Source: VRUE01 sp036266075
GTDB lineage: Bacteria; Actinomycetota; Thermoleophilia; Solirubrobacterales; 70-9
Assembly: GCA_036266075.1 (NCBI GenBank)
Contig: DATANV010000001.1
Span: 1 to 64,000, forward strand
DNA length: 64,000 nucleotides
Direction of reading: 5' to 3'
Positions 35,758-43,930 of this stretch are shown here, in pieces. The first letter of the stretch is position 1; the number at the start of each line of letters is the position of its first letter. Position numbers and translations under genes: made by a program. The notes beneath the pieces are model-generated. The model saw nothing but the letters and a program-made list of their open reading frames with translations, made no database searches and was not told the DNA's origin.

Positions 35758-36002
35758 TGGCCGAGACGCTGCACAAGGTCTTCATCGAGGTCGACGTCGA
35801 CGCCTCTGTCGCCCAGGACGCCGAGCTGGCGCGCAAGCTCGAGGAAGTCTGCCCCGTGGACATCTTCAAGGCGACCGAAACCGGCGGCGAGATCGTCGAG
35901 GAGAACCTCGACGAGTGCGTCCTCTGCCGCCTCTGCATCGAAGCGGCACCGCCCGGTGCCGTCGCAGTGCGCAAGCTCTACGACGGCACCGAGCTGTCCT
36001 AG
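35757..36002 (+). CDS. FixX-like ferredoxin
   Basis: An 81-residue acidic protein. Cysteines are at 32 (EVCPVDIF) and at 54, 57 and 60 (ECVLCRLC), enough for one [4Fe-4S] cluster. The layout, with the lone Cys-Pro before the triplet and a glycine-containing turn between, resembles FixX proteins that hand electrons from electron-transfer flavoprotein oxidoreductases. It overlaps the sucD stop by one base, so it is part of that operon, an unusual partner for an acyl-CoA synthetase. It may accept electrons from a ferredoxin-dependent 2-oxoacid oxidoreductase that yields the acyl-CoA; that is inference. Confidence 0.75.
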   Translation: MAETLHKVFIEVDVDASVAQDAELARKLEEVCPVDIFKATETGGEIVEENLDECVLCRLCIEAAPPGAVAVRKLYDGTELS

Positions 36003-36006
36003 CCGC

Positions 36007-37611
36007 TCAGCCTTTCGGCACTTTCACGACCAGCGTCGCTTTGACGGCTTTGGTCGACTTGGCGCCGCGGACGCGGAGGGTGAGCTTGTAGGAACCCTCG
36101 GCGGACTGGCCGGCCCGGACTTTGAGCCTGACCGTCCGTTTGGCCCCGCCGGCAATTTTGCCCAGCGAAGCGCATTTCGCCGCTTTCACCTCTTTGCCGG
36201 CTTTTTTCGGCGTTTTGGTGCAGAGCTTGGCGCCGGCCCCGCTGGCCAGGTCGCCGGTGTTGGTCGCGACGACTTTGAACGCCGCTTTCCCGCCGGCTTT
36301 GGTGCTGGCTTTGCCCGATTTGAGCGCCAGTTTGAATTTGGCCGCTCGGAGCTGTACCGGCGCGCTCACCTGGGCCGCCGTACCGTTGGCATTGGCCGCG
36401 GTCACCGTGCAGGTGTAACCGCCCGCAGCGGTAGCGCTGTAGCTGCTGGCCGTCGCCCCGGCGATCGGCACACCGTTGAGGTTCCACTGATACCCGTAGG
36501 TTTGCGGGGCCTGGTAGGTGTAGCCGCCCGGCGCATCGGCGGCCCAGCTTCCCTGGCTGCAGGAGAGGAGAGCCCGGGAAGTCGCGCTGCGGGCGATCAG
36601 CGGAGCGCCGGCACCGCTCGGGCCCCTGAAGATGACCGGGTTCTGCGGGCCGTTGACCGGCGCCGAGGCGATGTTCAGATCGCCAGCGCCACCGCCGAAG
36701 ACGGCGAAGCCGAAGGCTCCTTCCCGTTCATCCGTTTCGTGCCCGTAGTTGGCCCAGTAGATCCGCCCGGTGGCCGGGTCGAAAGCGAGGCCGTAGGGGT
36801 CGTCGAAGGTCGCCGTGCCGATCGGGACGTCGCCGCTGCCGCTGCCGGAGAGGTTGGCGTAGGAGATCGTGCCGCCGTCGTTGTTGACCCAGTAGAGACG
36901 ACCCGAGGCCTGATCGATCGCCAGGCCGGTGATCGTCAGCGGGGGCGTGGCTCCGCTCGTGTCGACGAGGCCGCCGCTGCCCCCGGAGAGGCTCGCGAAG
37001 GAGATCGTCTCGTTGCCGTAGTTGGCCCAGTAGATCCGGTTGTTGGCGAGGTCGAGCGCCACCGGACCCGGTGATTCGAGCGTGGCGCCACTGGTGTCCA
37101 GAACGCCGCCGCCGCTGCCGTCGAGCTTCGCGAAGGCAATAAATCCGTTATTGCCGGTGCCGCCTGAGTCGTTGGCCCAGTAGATCGTCCGGGTGACCGG
37201 GTCGATCGTCACGCCGTAGGGTTCGTCGACCGGAGCGCCCACGGTGTTCAGCACACCGGCGCCACCGCTGTTGTTGAGGTTGGCGTAGAAGATCCCGCCC
37301 TTGTCTTCGGTGCCGCCGGAGCTGCTCGACCAGAAGAGCCGACCCGTCGCGGAGTCGATTGCCATCCCTTCGGGATTGTCGATCAGCGCACCGCCACCGG
37401 TGGTGTTCAGCAAGCCGCCGCCGCTGCCGTCGAGACCGGCGAAGGCGATCGTGTCCTCGCGATAGTTGTTCCAGAAGATCGTTTCCGCCGCCAGTGCGCT
37501 GGGTACCGCCCAGAGCAGCATCGCGACAACGGCGGCGAGCAGGCTCGCGCCGAGCGTGGGGCCGCGCCTGTGGTGGGTCTTCGTCGGCTCCGCTAGCGAT
37601 CGCATCGTCAT
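36007..37611 (-). CDS. Secreted beta-propeller protein (YWTD-like) with Ig-like C-terminus
   Basis: A 534-residue protein from the ATG at 37611. It has a signal peptide (GASLLAAVVAMLLWAVPSAL). About six repeats of the form TGRIYWANYG..ISFASLSGGSG follow, the YWTD/NHL propeller signature. Next is an Ig-like segment with a Cys pair (LLSCSQGSW, GGYTCTVTAANANG) and a C-terminal beta domain rich in Lys (KFKLALKSGKASTKAGGKA). Twelve extra residues from a TTG at 37647 are possible, but GAGGGAG upstream of 37611 favours the shorter form. Such proteins bind ligands at the cell surface. The function is unknown. Confidence 0.8.
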   Translation of the reverse strand: MTMRSLAEPTKTHHRRGPTLGASLLAAVVAMLLWAVPSALAAETIFWNNYREDTIAFAGLDGSGGGLLNTTGGGALIDNPEGMAIDSATGRLFWSSSSGGTEDKGGIFYANLNNSGGAGVLNTVGAPVDEPYGVTIDPVTRTIYWANDSGGTGNNGFIAFAKLDGSGGGVLDTSGATLESPGPVALDLANNRIYWANYGNETISFASLSGGSGGLVDTSGATPPLTITGLAIDQASGRLYWVNNDGGTISYANLSGSGSGDVPIGTATFDDPYGLAFDPATGRIYWANYGHETDEREGAFGFAVFGGGAGDLNIASAPVNGPQNPVIFRGPSGAGAPLIARSATSRALLSCSQGSWAADAPGGYTYQAPQTYGYQWNLNGVPIAGATASSYSATAAGGYTCTVTAANANGTAAQVSAPVQLRAAKFKLALKSGKASTKAGGKAAFKVVATNTGDLASGAGAKLCTKTPKKAGKEVKAAKCASLGKIAGGAKRTVRLKVRAGQSAEGSYKLTLRVRGAKSTKAVKATLVVKVPKG

Positions 37612-37691
37612 TCGCACTCTCCCTCGGGTGGTGGCAGGTTTAGACAAATCCGCACCCTACCGCCTGTGTGCGACCGATCACGCAGATGTGT

Positions 37692-37728
37692 ACATCGATC
37701 GATGTCGGGTAATCTCGACATCGATGTC
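37692..37728. promoter_or_regulatory. Nested operator palindromes over the thiolase promoter
   Basis: ACATCGATCGATGT (37692-37705) and GACATCGATGTC (37717-37728) are perfect palindromes. CGATGTCG-N8-CGACATCG (37700-37723) is a perfect 8+8+8 dyad whose spacer holds TAATCT (37710-37715), a -10-like hexamer eight bases before the ATG at 37724. A repressor bound here would cover both the -10 and the start codon. Confidence 0.65.
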
Positions 37729-39031
37729 TGCAATATCTGCAAAGGGCGGGGTGCGCCGGGTCGCCGTGGTCGGCGGCAACAGGATTCCCTTCGCCCGCTC
37801 CAACTCGGTCTACTCGCGCGCCTCGAACCAGGACATGCTGACCGCCGCGCTCGACGGGCTGGTCGAGCGCTTCTCGCTGCAGGACGAGCGGCTCGGCGAG
37901 GTCGCGGGTGGCGCTGTCCTCAAGCACTCGCGCGACCGCGACCTGACCCGCGAGAGCGTGCTCGGCACGCGGCTGGCCCCCGAGACCCCCGCCTACGACG
38001 TGCAGCAGGCCTGCGGCACCGGGCTGGAGACGACGATCCTCGTTGCCAACAAGATCGCCCTTGGCCAAATCGACGCCGGCATCGCCTGCGGCGCCGACAC
38101 CACCTCCGACGCGCCGATCGGCCTCAATGAGGATCTGCGCGAGATTCTGCTCGACGCAAACCGCGAGAAGTCAAACGTCGGTCGCCTCAGGCAACTGACC
38201 CGCCTGCGCCCCGGGCACGTGGTGCCCTCGATACCCCGCAACGAGGAGCCGCGCACCGGCCTCTCGATGGGCGAGCACTGCGCGACGATGGCCGCCGAGT
38301 GGGAAGTCGGCCGCGAGGAGCAGGACGAGCTCGCGGTCGCCAGCCACCACAAACTCGCCGCCGCCTACGAGCGGGGCTTCATGGACGACCTCGTCACCCC
38401 CTACCTTGGCCTCGAGCGCGATCAGAACCTGCGTCCCGACTCCTCGCCGGAGAAGCTCGCCAAGCTCGGCCCGGTCTTCGGCAGCGCCGACGGCACGATG
38501 ACGGCGGCGAACTCGACCCCGCTCAGCGACGGCGCCTCGGCGGTGCTGTTGGCCAACGAGGAGTGGGCCAAAGAGCGCGGGCTGCCGATCCTCGCCTACT
38601 TCGTCGACGGACAGACCGCAGCGGTCGACCACGTCCACAAGCGCGAGGGACTCTTGATGGCGCCCGCCTACGCGATGCCGGCGATGCTCGATCGCAACGG
38701 ACTGAAGCTGGCGGACTTCGACCTCTACGAGATCCACGAGGCCTTCGCCGCGCAGGTGCTCTGCACGCTGCGCGCCTGGGAGGACGAGCGCTTCTGCCGC
38801 GACCGGCTCGGCCGGGACGCGCCGCTCGGCTCACTCGACCGCGAGCGGCTCAACGTCAACGGCGGCTCGCTCGCCGCCGGCCACCCCTTCGCCGCGACCG
38901 GCGGGCGGATCGTCGCCTCGCTGGCCAAGGAGCTGCACGCGCGCGGCTCCGGTCGCGGCGCGATCAGCATCTGCGCCGCCGGCGGCCAGGGCGTCGTCGC
39001 GATCCTCGAAGGCGCCGGGGAGCAGTCGTGA
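37724..39031 (+). CDS. Acetyl-CoA acyltransferase (thiolase)
   Basis: A 435-residue thiolase. YDVQQACGTGLETTI carries the nucleophilic Cys at residue 97. FDLYEIHEAFAAQVL is the family signature with His. GHPFAATGGRIVASL holds the second His, and ISICAAGGQGVVAIL ends in place of the usual CXGXGXG: the Cys is present as CAAGGQG. It would cleave 3-ketoacyl-CoA or condense two acyl-CoAs. ATG at 37724 sits eight bases after TAATCT in the operator; a GTG at 37751 (VRRVAVVGGNRIPF) is the alternative. The stop overlaps the next start (GTGA), leading a five-gene operon to 43873. Confidence 0.92.
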   Translation: MSAISAKGGVRRVAVVGGNRIPFARSNSVYSRASNQDMLTAALDGLVERFSLQDERLGEVAGGAVLKHSRDRDLTRESVLGTRLAPETPAYDVQQACGTGLETTILVANKIALGQIDAGIACGADTTSDAPIGLNEDLREILLDANREKSNVGRLRQLTRLRPGHVVPSIPRNEEPRTGLSMGEHCATMAAEWEVGREEQDELAVASHHKLAAAYERGFMDDLVTPYLGLERDQNLRPDSSPEKLAKLGPVFGSADGTMTAANSTPLSDGASAVLLANEEWAKERGLPILAYFVDGQTAAVDHVHKREGLLMAPAYAMPAMLDRNGLKLADFDLYEIHEAFAAQVLCTLRAWEDERFCRDRLGRDAPLGSLDRERLNVNGGSLAAGHPFAATGGRIVASLAKELHARGSGRGAISICAAGGQGVVAILEGAGEQS

Positions 39032-40353
39032 GCGACCGCTACTCGCAGATCGTCAACGCGCCCGTCGTCTCGACGGTCGCCCGGCAACTCGGCCTGCCTC
39101 AGCCGGTCGAGCTCGACCGCCACGAGCCCGGGGCGCCCGTCGTCGCCGGCCCGGTGCTCAGCGGCGGCGCTCCGGGCGGCCACCTCGGCAAGCCCTTGGC
39201 CGCCTTCCTCGACCGCATCAAGGCCGAACGGGCCGGCGCCGAGGGGCCGGCCAAGGCGCTCCTCTTCGACGCGACCGGGATCGCCGACTCGACCGAGCTG
39301 GTCGAGCTGCAGCGCTTCTTCTACCCAGCGGTCGGTCGCCTGCGGCGCAGCGGCCGCGTCGTCGTCCTCGGCACCCTGCCGGCGGAGGCGGGCTCGACCA
39401 GGGCCGCGACCGCCCAGCGCGCGCTGGAGGGCTTCACCCGCTCCCTTGCCAAGGAGATCGGCGGGCGCGGATCGACCGCGCAGCTGGTGCTGGTCGCGCC
39501 GGGTGCGGAGGACCGGCTCGACTCGACCCTGCGCTTCCTGCTCGCCCCTCGCTCGGCCTACGTCTCTGGCCAGGTGGTGCGGATCGGCAAAGGCGTGGCG
39601 CCGGCGCCGCAGATCGACTGGGAGCGTCCTCTCGACGGCAAGCTGGCGCTGGTGACCGGCGCCTCGCGCGGGATCGGCGCGGCGATCGCCGCCACCCTGG
39701 CCCGCGACGGCGCCACGGTCGTCGGCCTCGACGTCCCCCAGGCCGCCGACGAGCTGCGCCGAGTGACCGGGGACCTCGGCGGCGAAGCGCTCGGCATCGA
39801 CATCACCGCCGCAGACGCTCCGGAGCAGATCGCCGACCACCTGTCCCACGGGGTCGACGTGGTCGTCCACAACGCCGGCGTCACCCGCGACCGCACGATC
39901 GCCAAGATGCCCGAAGACCGCTGGGCGCAGCTGATGGAGATCAACCTCTCCAGCGAGGAGCGGATCAACGACGTGCTGATCGCCGATGAGCTGCTGAGGC
40001 CGAATGGCCGCATCGTCTGCGTCTCCTCGATGTCGGGGATCGCCGGCAACTCCGGCCAGACCAACTACGCCGCCTCGAAGGCCGGCGTGATCGGGATGGT
40101 CGAAGCGCTGGCGCCCGAGCTGGCCGACCGCGGGGCGACGATCAACGCCGTCGCGCCGGGTTTCATCGAGACCAAGATGACGGCGGCGATGCCGATCGGC
40201 CCGCGCGAAGCCGGCCGCCGGCTGAGCAGCCTCAGCCAGGGCGGCCTGCCGGTCGACGTCGCCGAGACGATCGCCTGGTTCGCCAGCCCCGCCTCGACCG
40301 GCGTCAACGGCAACGTCGTCCGCGTCTGTGGGCAGAGCCTGCTGGGAGCCTGA
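39028..40353 (+). CDS. Long-form 3-oxoacyl reductase (FabG4-like SDR)
   Basis: A 441-residue protein. The N-terminal 200 residues form a degenerate Rossmann domain, as in mycobacterial FabG4. The C-terminal SDR has ALVTGASRGIGAAIAATLAR for NAD(P), HNAGVTRDRT, and the catalytic Ser and Tyr-Lys in VSSMSGIAGNSG and TNYAASKAGVIG. It would interconvert 3-ketoacyl and 3-hydroxyacyl thioesters, CoA or ACP. GTG at 39028 overlaps the thiolase stop, and its stop shares a base with the MaoC start, so it works between the thiolase and hydratase steps of the same pathway. Confidence 0.92.
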   Translation: MSDRYSQIVNAPVVSTVARQLGLPQPVELDRHEPGAPVVAGPVLSGGAPGGHLGKPLAAFLDRIKAERAGAEGPAKALLFDATGIADSTELVELQRFFYPAVGRLRRSGRVVVLGTLPAEAGSTRAATAQRALEGFTRSLAKEIGGRGSTAQLVLVAPGAEDRLDSTLRFLLAPRSAYVSGQVVRIGKGVAPAPQIDWERPLDGKLALVTGASRGIGAAIAATLARDGATVVGLDVPQAADELRRVTGDLGGEALGIDITAADAPEQIADHLSHGVDVVVHNAGVTRDRTIAKMPEDRWAQLMEINLSSEERINDVLIADELLRPNGRIVCVSSMSGIAGNSGQTNYAASKAGVIGMVEALAPELADRGATINAVAPGFIETKMTAAMPIGPREAGRRLSSLSQGGLPVDVAETIAWFASPASTGVNGNVVRVCGQSLLGA

Positions 40354-41315
40354 TGGAGACGCGCACGCTCGACAGCCCGCCCAGCATCCTGCCGCTCTAC
40401 GCGCGCGCGGCGGCGCCGCTGATTCCCGGCGCCTCGCTGCTGCCTTTCGTCCCCGGCCGTGGCAAGGAGATCCCCGAAACGGAGCTGGTGCTCCCCGAGG
40501 TCCGCCCCGACCGCGACGCGGTCGGGGCCTACGCGAAGGCCTGCGGCTTCACCCTGCGCGACCACCTGCCGCCGACCTACCCGCACGTGCTCGCCTTCCC
40601 GCTGCACATGGCGACGATGGCCGACGGCCGCTTCCCCTTCGGCGCCGTCGGCCTGGTCCACGTCGAGAACCGCATCGTCCAGCACCGGCGGATCGGCATC
40701 GACGAGCAGCTGAAGCTATGCGTCCACGCGACCAAGCTGCAGCCGCACCCCCGCGGCCAAACCTTCTCCCTCGTCACCGAGGTCTGGGCCGGCCGCCAAA
40801 AGGCCTGGGAGTCGCTCAGCACGATGCTGCGCCGCGGCACCGGCACCCCCCAGGCTGATGTCGCACTTGTTTCCGCTATGAGGAAAGAAATACGACCTCA
40901 AGAGCGGGGGGAGGGTTTTTTGGCGCTGCCAGCGGACGCGCCGGCTGTTGCCGAGTGGCGCCTGGGCGGCGATCTTGGCCGCCGCTATGGTGCCGTCTCC
41001 GGCGACCGCAACCCCATCCATATGCACTCGCTGACGGCGAGGCCCCTCGGCTTTCCCGGCGCGATCGCCCACGGGATGTGGACCAAGGCGCGCTGCCTTG
41101 CGGCCCTCGAGGGGCGGCTGCCGGAGGCGTTCGCGGTAGAGGTCCGCTTCCGCAAGCCGATCCTGCTGCCCGCTCGCGTCGAGTTCCTCAGCGACAGCGA
41201 GAACGACGAGGTCGGCTTCGCGGTGCGCGACGCGAAGCGGCACACGCCCCACCTCGACGGCCGCCTGCGGCCGGCAGAGGCCAAACTCCGAAGCGAGAGG
41301 AAGAAAGCAAAGTGA
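40353..41315 (+). CDS. Two-hotdog MaoC-like hydratase
   Basis: A 320-residue protein with a degenerate N-terminal hotdog (PLHMATMADGRFPFGAVGLV) and an active C-terminal one: RYGAVSGDRNPIHMHSLTAR carries the Asp and His pair, and GFPGAIAHGMWTKA the conserved glycine helix. It should hydrate trans-2-enoyl-CoA to 3-hydroxyacyl-CoA, like mycobacterial HtdX/HtdY-type enzymes. Between the domains lies an AT-rich in-frame stretch (about 40861-40920; VSAMRKEIRPQERGEG) with its own inverted repeat, unlike the rest of the gene. The ATG overlaps the reductase stop by one base, and the stop overlaps the next GTG. Confidence 0.88.
   Translation: METRTLDSPPSILPLYARAAAPLIPGASLLPFVPGRGKEIPETELVLPEVRPDRDAVGAYAKACGFTLRDHLPPTYPHVLAFPLHMATMADGRFPFGAVGLVHVENRIVQHRRIGIDEQLKLCVHATKLQPHPRGQTFSLVTEVWAGRQKAWESLSTMLRRGTGTPQADVALVSAMRKEIRPQERGEGFLALPADAPAVAEWRLGGDLGRRYGAVSGDRNPIHMHSLTARPLGFPGAIAHGMWTKARCLAALEGRLPEAFAVEVRFRKPILLPARVEFLSDSENDEVGFAVRDAKRHTPHLDGRLRPAEAKLRSERKKAK
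40873..40907. repeat. Small in-frame palindromic, AT-rich insert
   Basis: Arms CCGCTATGAGG and CCTCAAGAGCGG are separated by AAAGAAATACGA. The block plus the following G-run and T-run is markedly poorer in GC than its surroundings and falls in the inter-domain linker of the MaoC gene. It may be a small mobile palindrome tolerated in frame. Confidence 0.4.
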
Positions 41316-42643
41316 ACGGCAACGACAAGGGAGTCGCCGAGCGCAGCATGGGCCTCGGCCTGCGGGCGCTCAACTGGCTCGCCGGCTCCGACCTGCTGGA
41401 CCGCATCCGGGCTCGCAAACAGGTGGAGCGGGCGCTCTTCCGGACGACCAAGAACGGCTTCCGCACGGCAACCGCGGCCGGGCGAACCTTCAAGGCAGCG
41501 CAGAGGCTGACGCAACCGGCGCGCCAGGCAACCGGCAAGCCGCGGGCGCTCTTCGACGTCACCCCCGACGACGAGCAGCAGATGTTCCAGGAGGCGGTAC
41601 GCGACTTCGCTGAGGCCAAGGTGCGGCCAGCCGCCCAGGAGGCCGACGCCGAGTGCGCCACTCCGGCCGAGCTGCTCGCGCAGGCGAACGAGCTGGGGAT
41701 CAACATGCTCGGCGTCCCCGAGGAGCTCGGCGGCGTCATGCACGAGCAGGCCGCGACGACCAGCGTGTTGGTCGCCGAGGCCCTCGCCCATGGCGACATG
41801 GGCGTCGCCTACGCCGCCCTCGCGCCGGGCGCCGTGGCCACCGCGATCGGCCACTGGGGCACGGCCGAGCAGGAGGCCACCTACCTGCCGGCCTTCAGCG
41901 GCGAGGACATCCCTGCCGCGGCCTTGGCCCTGCTCGAGCCGCGACCGCTCTTCGACCCGCTGAAGCTCGAGACGAAAGCGCGCCGCGACGGCGAGGACTG
42001 GGTGCTGGACGGCGCCAAGTCGCTGGTCGCCCGCGCCACGGACTGCGAGCTGTTCGTCGTCGCCGCCGAGGTCGACGGCGAGGGCCCGTCGCTGTTCGTC
42101 GTCGAGTCGGGCCTCGACGGCCTCTCGGTCGAGCCGGAGCCGGCGATGGGGCTGCGCCCGGCCGGCACTGGCCGCCTCATCCTGGAGGGCGTGCGCTTGC
42201 CGGGCAGCGCGCTGCTCGGCGAGGGCGGGCCCGACGCCTACGTCGAGTGCGTGCAGCGCGCACGAATAGCCTGGAGCGCCTTGACGGTCGGCGCCTCGCA
42301 GGCCGTCCTCGACTACGTGATCCCCTACGTCAACGAGCGCACCGCCTTCGGCGAACCGGTCTCCAACCGCCAGGCCGTCGCCTTCGGCGTCGCTGACATC
42401 GGCATCGAGACCGGCGGCATGCGACTCGCCGTCTATCGCGCCGCCAGCCGCGCCGACCAGGGGCAGGACTTCGGCCGCGAGGCCGCCCTTGCCCGGCGGC
42501 TCTGCGCCGCCAAGGGCATGAAGATCGGATCGGAAGGGGTACAGCTGCTCGGCGGCCACGGCTTCGTCAAGGAGCACCCGGTCGAGCGCTGGTACCGCGA
42601 CCTCCGAGCAGCGGGCGTGATGGAGGGCGCCCTGCTCGTCTAG
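41312..42643 (+). CDS. Acyl-CoA dehydrogenase-like protein with N-terminal extension
   Basis: A 443-residue protein. The first 75 residues are a basic helical extension absent from standard family members. The dehydrogenase fold then begins at ALFDVTPDDEQQMFQEAVRD. Recognisable pieces are NMLGVPEELGGV, RTAFGEPVSNRQAVAFGVAD and LLGGHGFVKEHPVERWYRD. The C-terminus stops at VMEGALLV, where EGT-type catalytic Glu residues lie, so the end is short. It may form a hetero-oligomer with the next gene's product, as paired dehydrogenases of sterol degradation do; that is inference. GTG overlaps the MaoC stop, with GAGAGGAAG upstream. Confidence 0.82.
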   Translation: MNGNDKGVAERSMGLGLRALNWLAGSDLLDRIRARKQVERALFRTTKNGFRTATAAGRTFKAAQRLTQPARQATGKPRALFDVTPDDEQQMFQEAVRDFAEAKVRPAAQEADAECATPAELLAQANELGINMLGVPEELGGVMHEQAATTSVLVAEALAHGDMGVAYAALAPGAVATAIGHWGTAEQEATYLPAFSGEDIPAAALALLEPRPLFDPLKLETKARRDGEDWVLDGAKSLVARATDCELFVVAAEVDGEGPSLFVVESGLDGLSVEPEPAMGLRPAGTGRLILEGVRLPGSALLGEGGPDAYVECVQRARIAWSALTVGASQAVLDYVIPYVNERTAFGEPVSNRQAVAFGVADIGIETGGMRLAVYRAASRADQGQDFGREAALARRLCAAKGMKIGSEGVQLLGGHGFVKEHPVERWYRDLRAAGVMEGALLV

Positions 42644-42658
42644 AGCGAAAGGCAGACG

Positions 42659-43873
42659 ATGATCAACCTCGAGATACCGAAGAAGTTCCAGCCGCTGGCA
42701 AGCCAGGCCAACCAGGTCGCCAGCGAGGTCTTCCGGCCGATTTCGCGCAAGTACGACGAGGCCGAGCACTCCTACCCCAAGGAGCTCGACATGCTCGCCT
42801 CGCTGATCGACGGGATGAACGAGGGCTCGGACATCGGCGGCGCCGGCGCGGCCGGCGTGCGCCGCAAGTCGAACGGCGACGGCGACGGCGGCAACCGCAA
42901 CGGCTCCAACCTCTCGACCGTCCTCGGGATCGTCGAGCTCTGCTGGGGCGACGTCGGCCTGCTGCTCTCAATGCCGCGCCAGGGGCTCGGCAACTCGGCA
43001 ATCGCCTCGGTGGCGAGCGAGGAGCAGCTCGAGCGTTACGGCGGCAAGTGGGCGGCGATGGCGATCACCGAGCCGGAGGCCGGCTCGGACTCGGCCTCGA
43101 TCCGCACCACCGCCGAGCTGGACGGCGACGAGTACGTGCTGAACGGCGAGAAGATCTTCGTCACCTCGGGCGACCGCGCCGACCTGATCGTCGTCTGGGC
43201 GACGCTCGACCGCTCCAAGGGCCGGGCGGCGATCAAGTCGTTCATCGTCGAGCGCGACAACCCCGGCCTGAAACTCGACCGGCTGGAGCACAAGCTCGGG
43301 ATCCGCGCCTCGGACACCGCCAACTTCACCCTGCAGGAGTGCCGGGTGCCGAAGGAGGCGCTGCTCGGCAGCTCCGACGTCAAGGACGAGAAGGGCTTCG
43401 GGGGCGCGATGCAGACCTTCGACAACACGCGGCCGCTGGTCGCGGCGATGGCAGTCGGCGTCGCCCGCGCCTCGCTCGAGCGCGCCCGCGAGCTGCTGGC
43501 GGAGGCCGGCGTCGAGATCGACTACGCGGCGCCGGCGCTCTCGCAGCCGGCATCCGTCGCCCGCTTCCTCGAGATGGAGGCCGACTACGAGGCGGCGCGG
43601 CTGCTGACCCTGCACGCCGCCTGGATGGCCGACAACGGCAAGCCGAACTCGCTGCAGGCCTCGATGGCCAAGGCCAAGGCGGGGCGCACCTGCGTCGAGG
43701 TCGCGCTCGGCTGCGTCGAGCTCTGCGGCGCCACCGGCTACGGCGAGGACGAGCTGCTCGAGAAGTGGGCGCGCGACGCCAAGATCCTCGACATCTTCGA
43801 GGGCACCCAGCAGATCCAGCTCCTCATCGTCGCCCGCCAGCTCCTTGGCAAGAGCTCCTCGGAACTGAGATAA
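42659..43873 (+). CDS. Acyl-CoA dehydrogenase
   Basis: A 404-residue FAD enzyme. AAMAITEPEAGSDSASIRTT and GEKIFVTSGDRADLIVV bind FAD and substrate. CVELCGATGYGEDELLEKWA is a family signature, and IFEGTQQIQLLIVARQLLG holds the catalytic Glu in the usual place. A poly-Asp/Gly/Asn insertion (KSNGDGDGGNRNGSN) near residue 75 is unusual. The ATG at 42659 follows the previous stop by 15 bases, with AAAGG nearby. It is the last gene of the operon; a 15-bp perfect hairpin follows. It would oxidise acyl-CoA to enoyl-CoA. Confidence 0.92.
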   Translation: MINLEIPKKFQPLASQANQVASEVFRPISRKYDEAEHSYPKELDMLASLIDGMNEGSDIGGAGAAGVRRKSNGDGDGGNRNGSNLSTVLGIVELCWGDVGLLLSMPRQGLGNSAIASVASEEQLERYGGKWAAMAITEPEAGSDSASIRTTAELDGDEYVLNGEKIFVTSGDRADLIVVWATLDRSKGRAAIKSFIVERDNPGLKLDRLEHKLGIRASDTANFTLQECRVPKEALLGSSDVKDEKGFGGAMQTFDNTRPLVAAMAVGVARASLERARELLAEAGVEIDYAAPALSQPASVARFLEMEADYEAARLLTLHAAWMADNGKPNSLQASMAKAKAGRTCVEVALGCVELCGATGYGEDELLEKWARDAKILDIFEGTQQIQLLIVARQLLGKSSSELR

Positions 43874-43878
43874 GGCGC

Positions 43879-43925
43879 ACGAATCTGCATTTGTACGGGC
43901 GCAGGACGTCCAAATGCAGATTCGT
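43879..43925. terminator. Hairpin between convergent genes, likely bidirectional terminator
   Basis: Perfect 15-base arms ACGAATCTGCATTTG (43879-43893) and its complement at 43911-43925, with a 17-base loop. It lies 5 bases past each stop codon of two convergent genes. The arms are AT-richer than the neighbourhood. No T-run follows. Confidence 0.6.
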
Positions 43926-43930
43926 CGCGG

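Noticed and set aside
40861..40920. A frameshift in the MaoC gene at the AT-rich stretch
   Set aside because: Both hotdog domains read in the same frame on either side, so there is an insert but no frame break.
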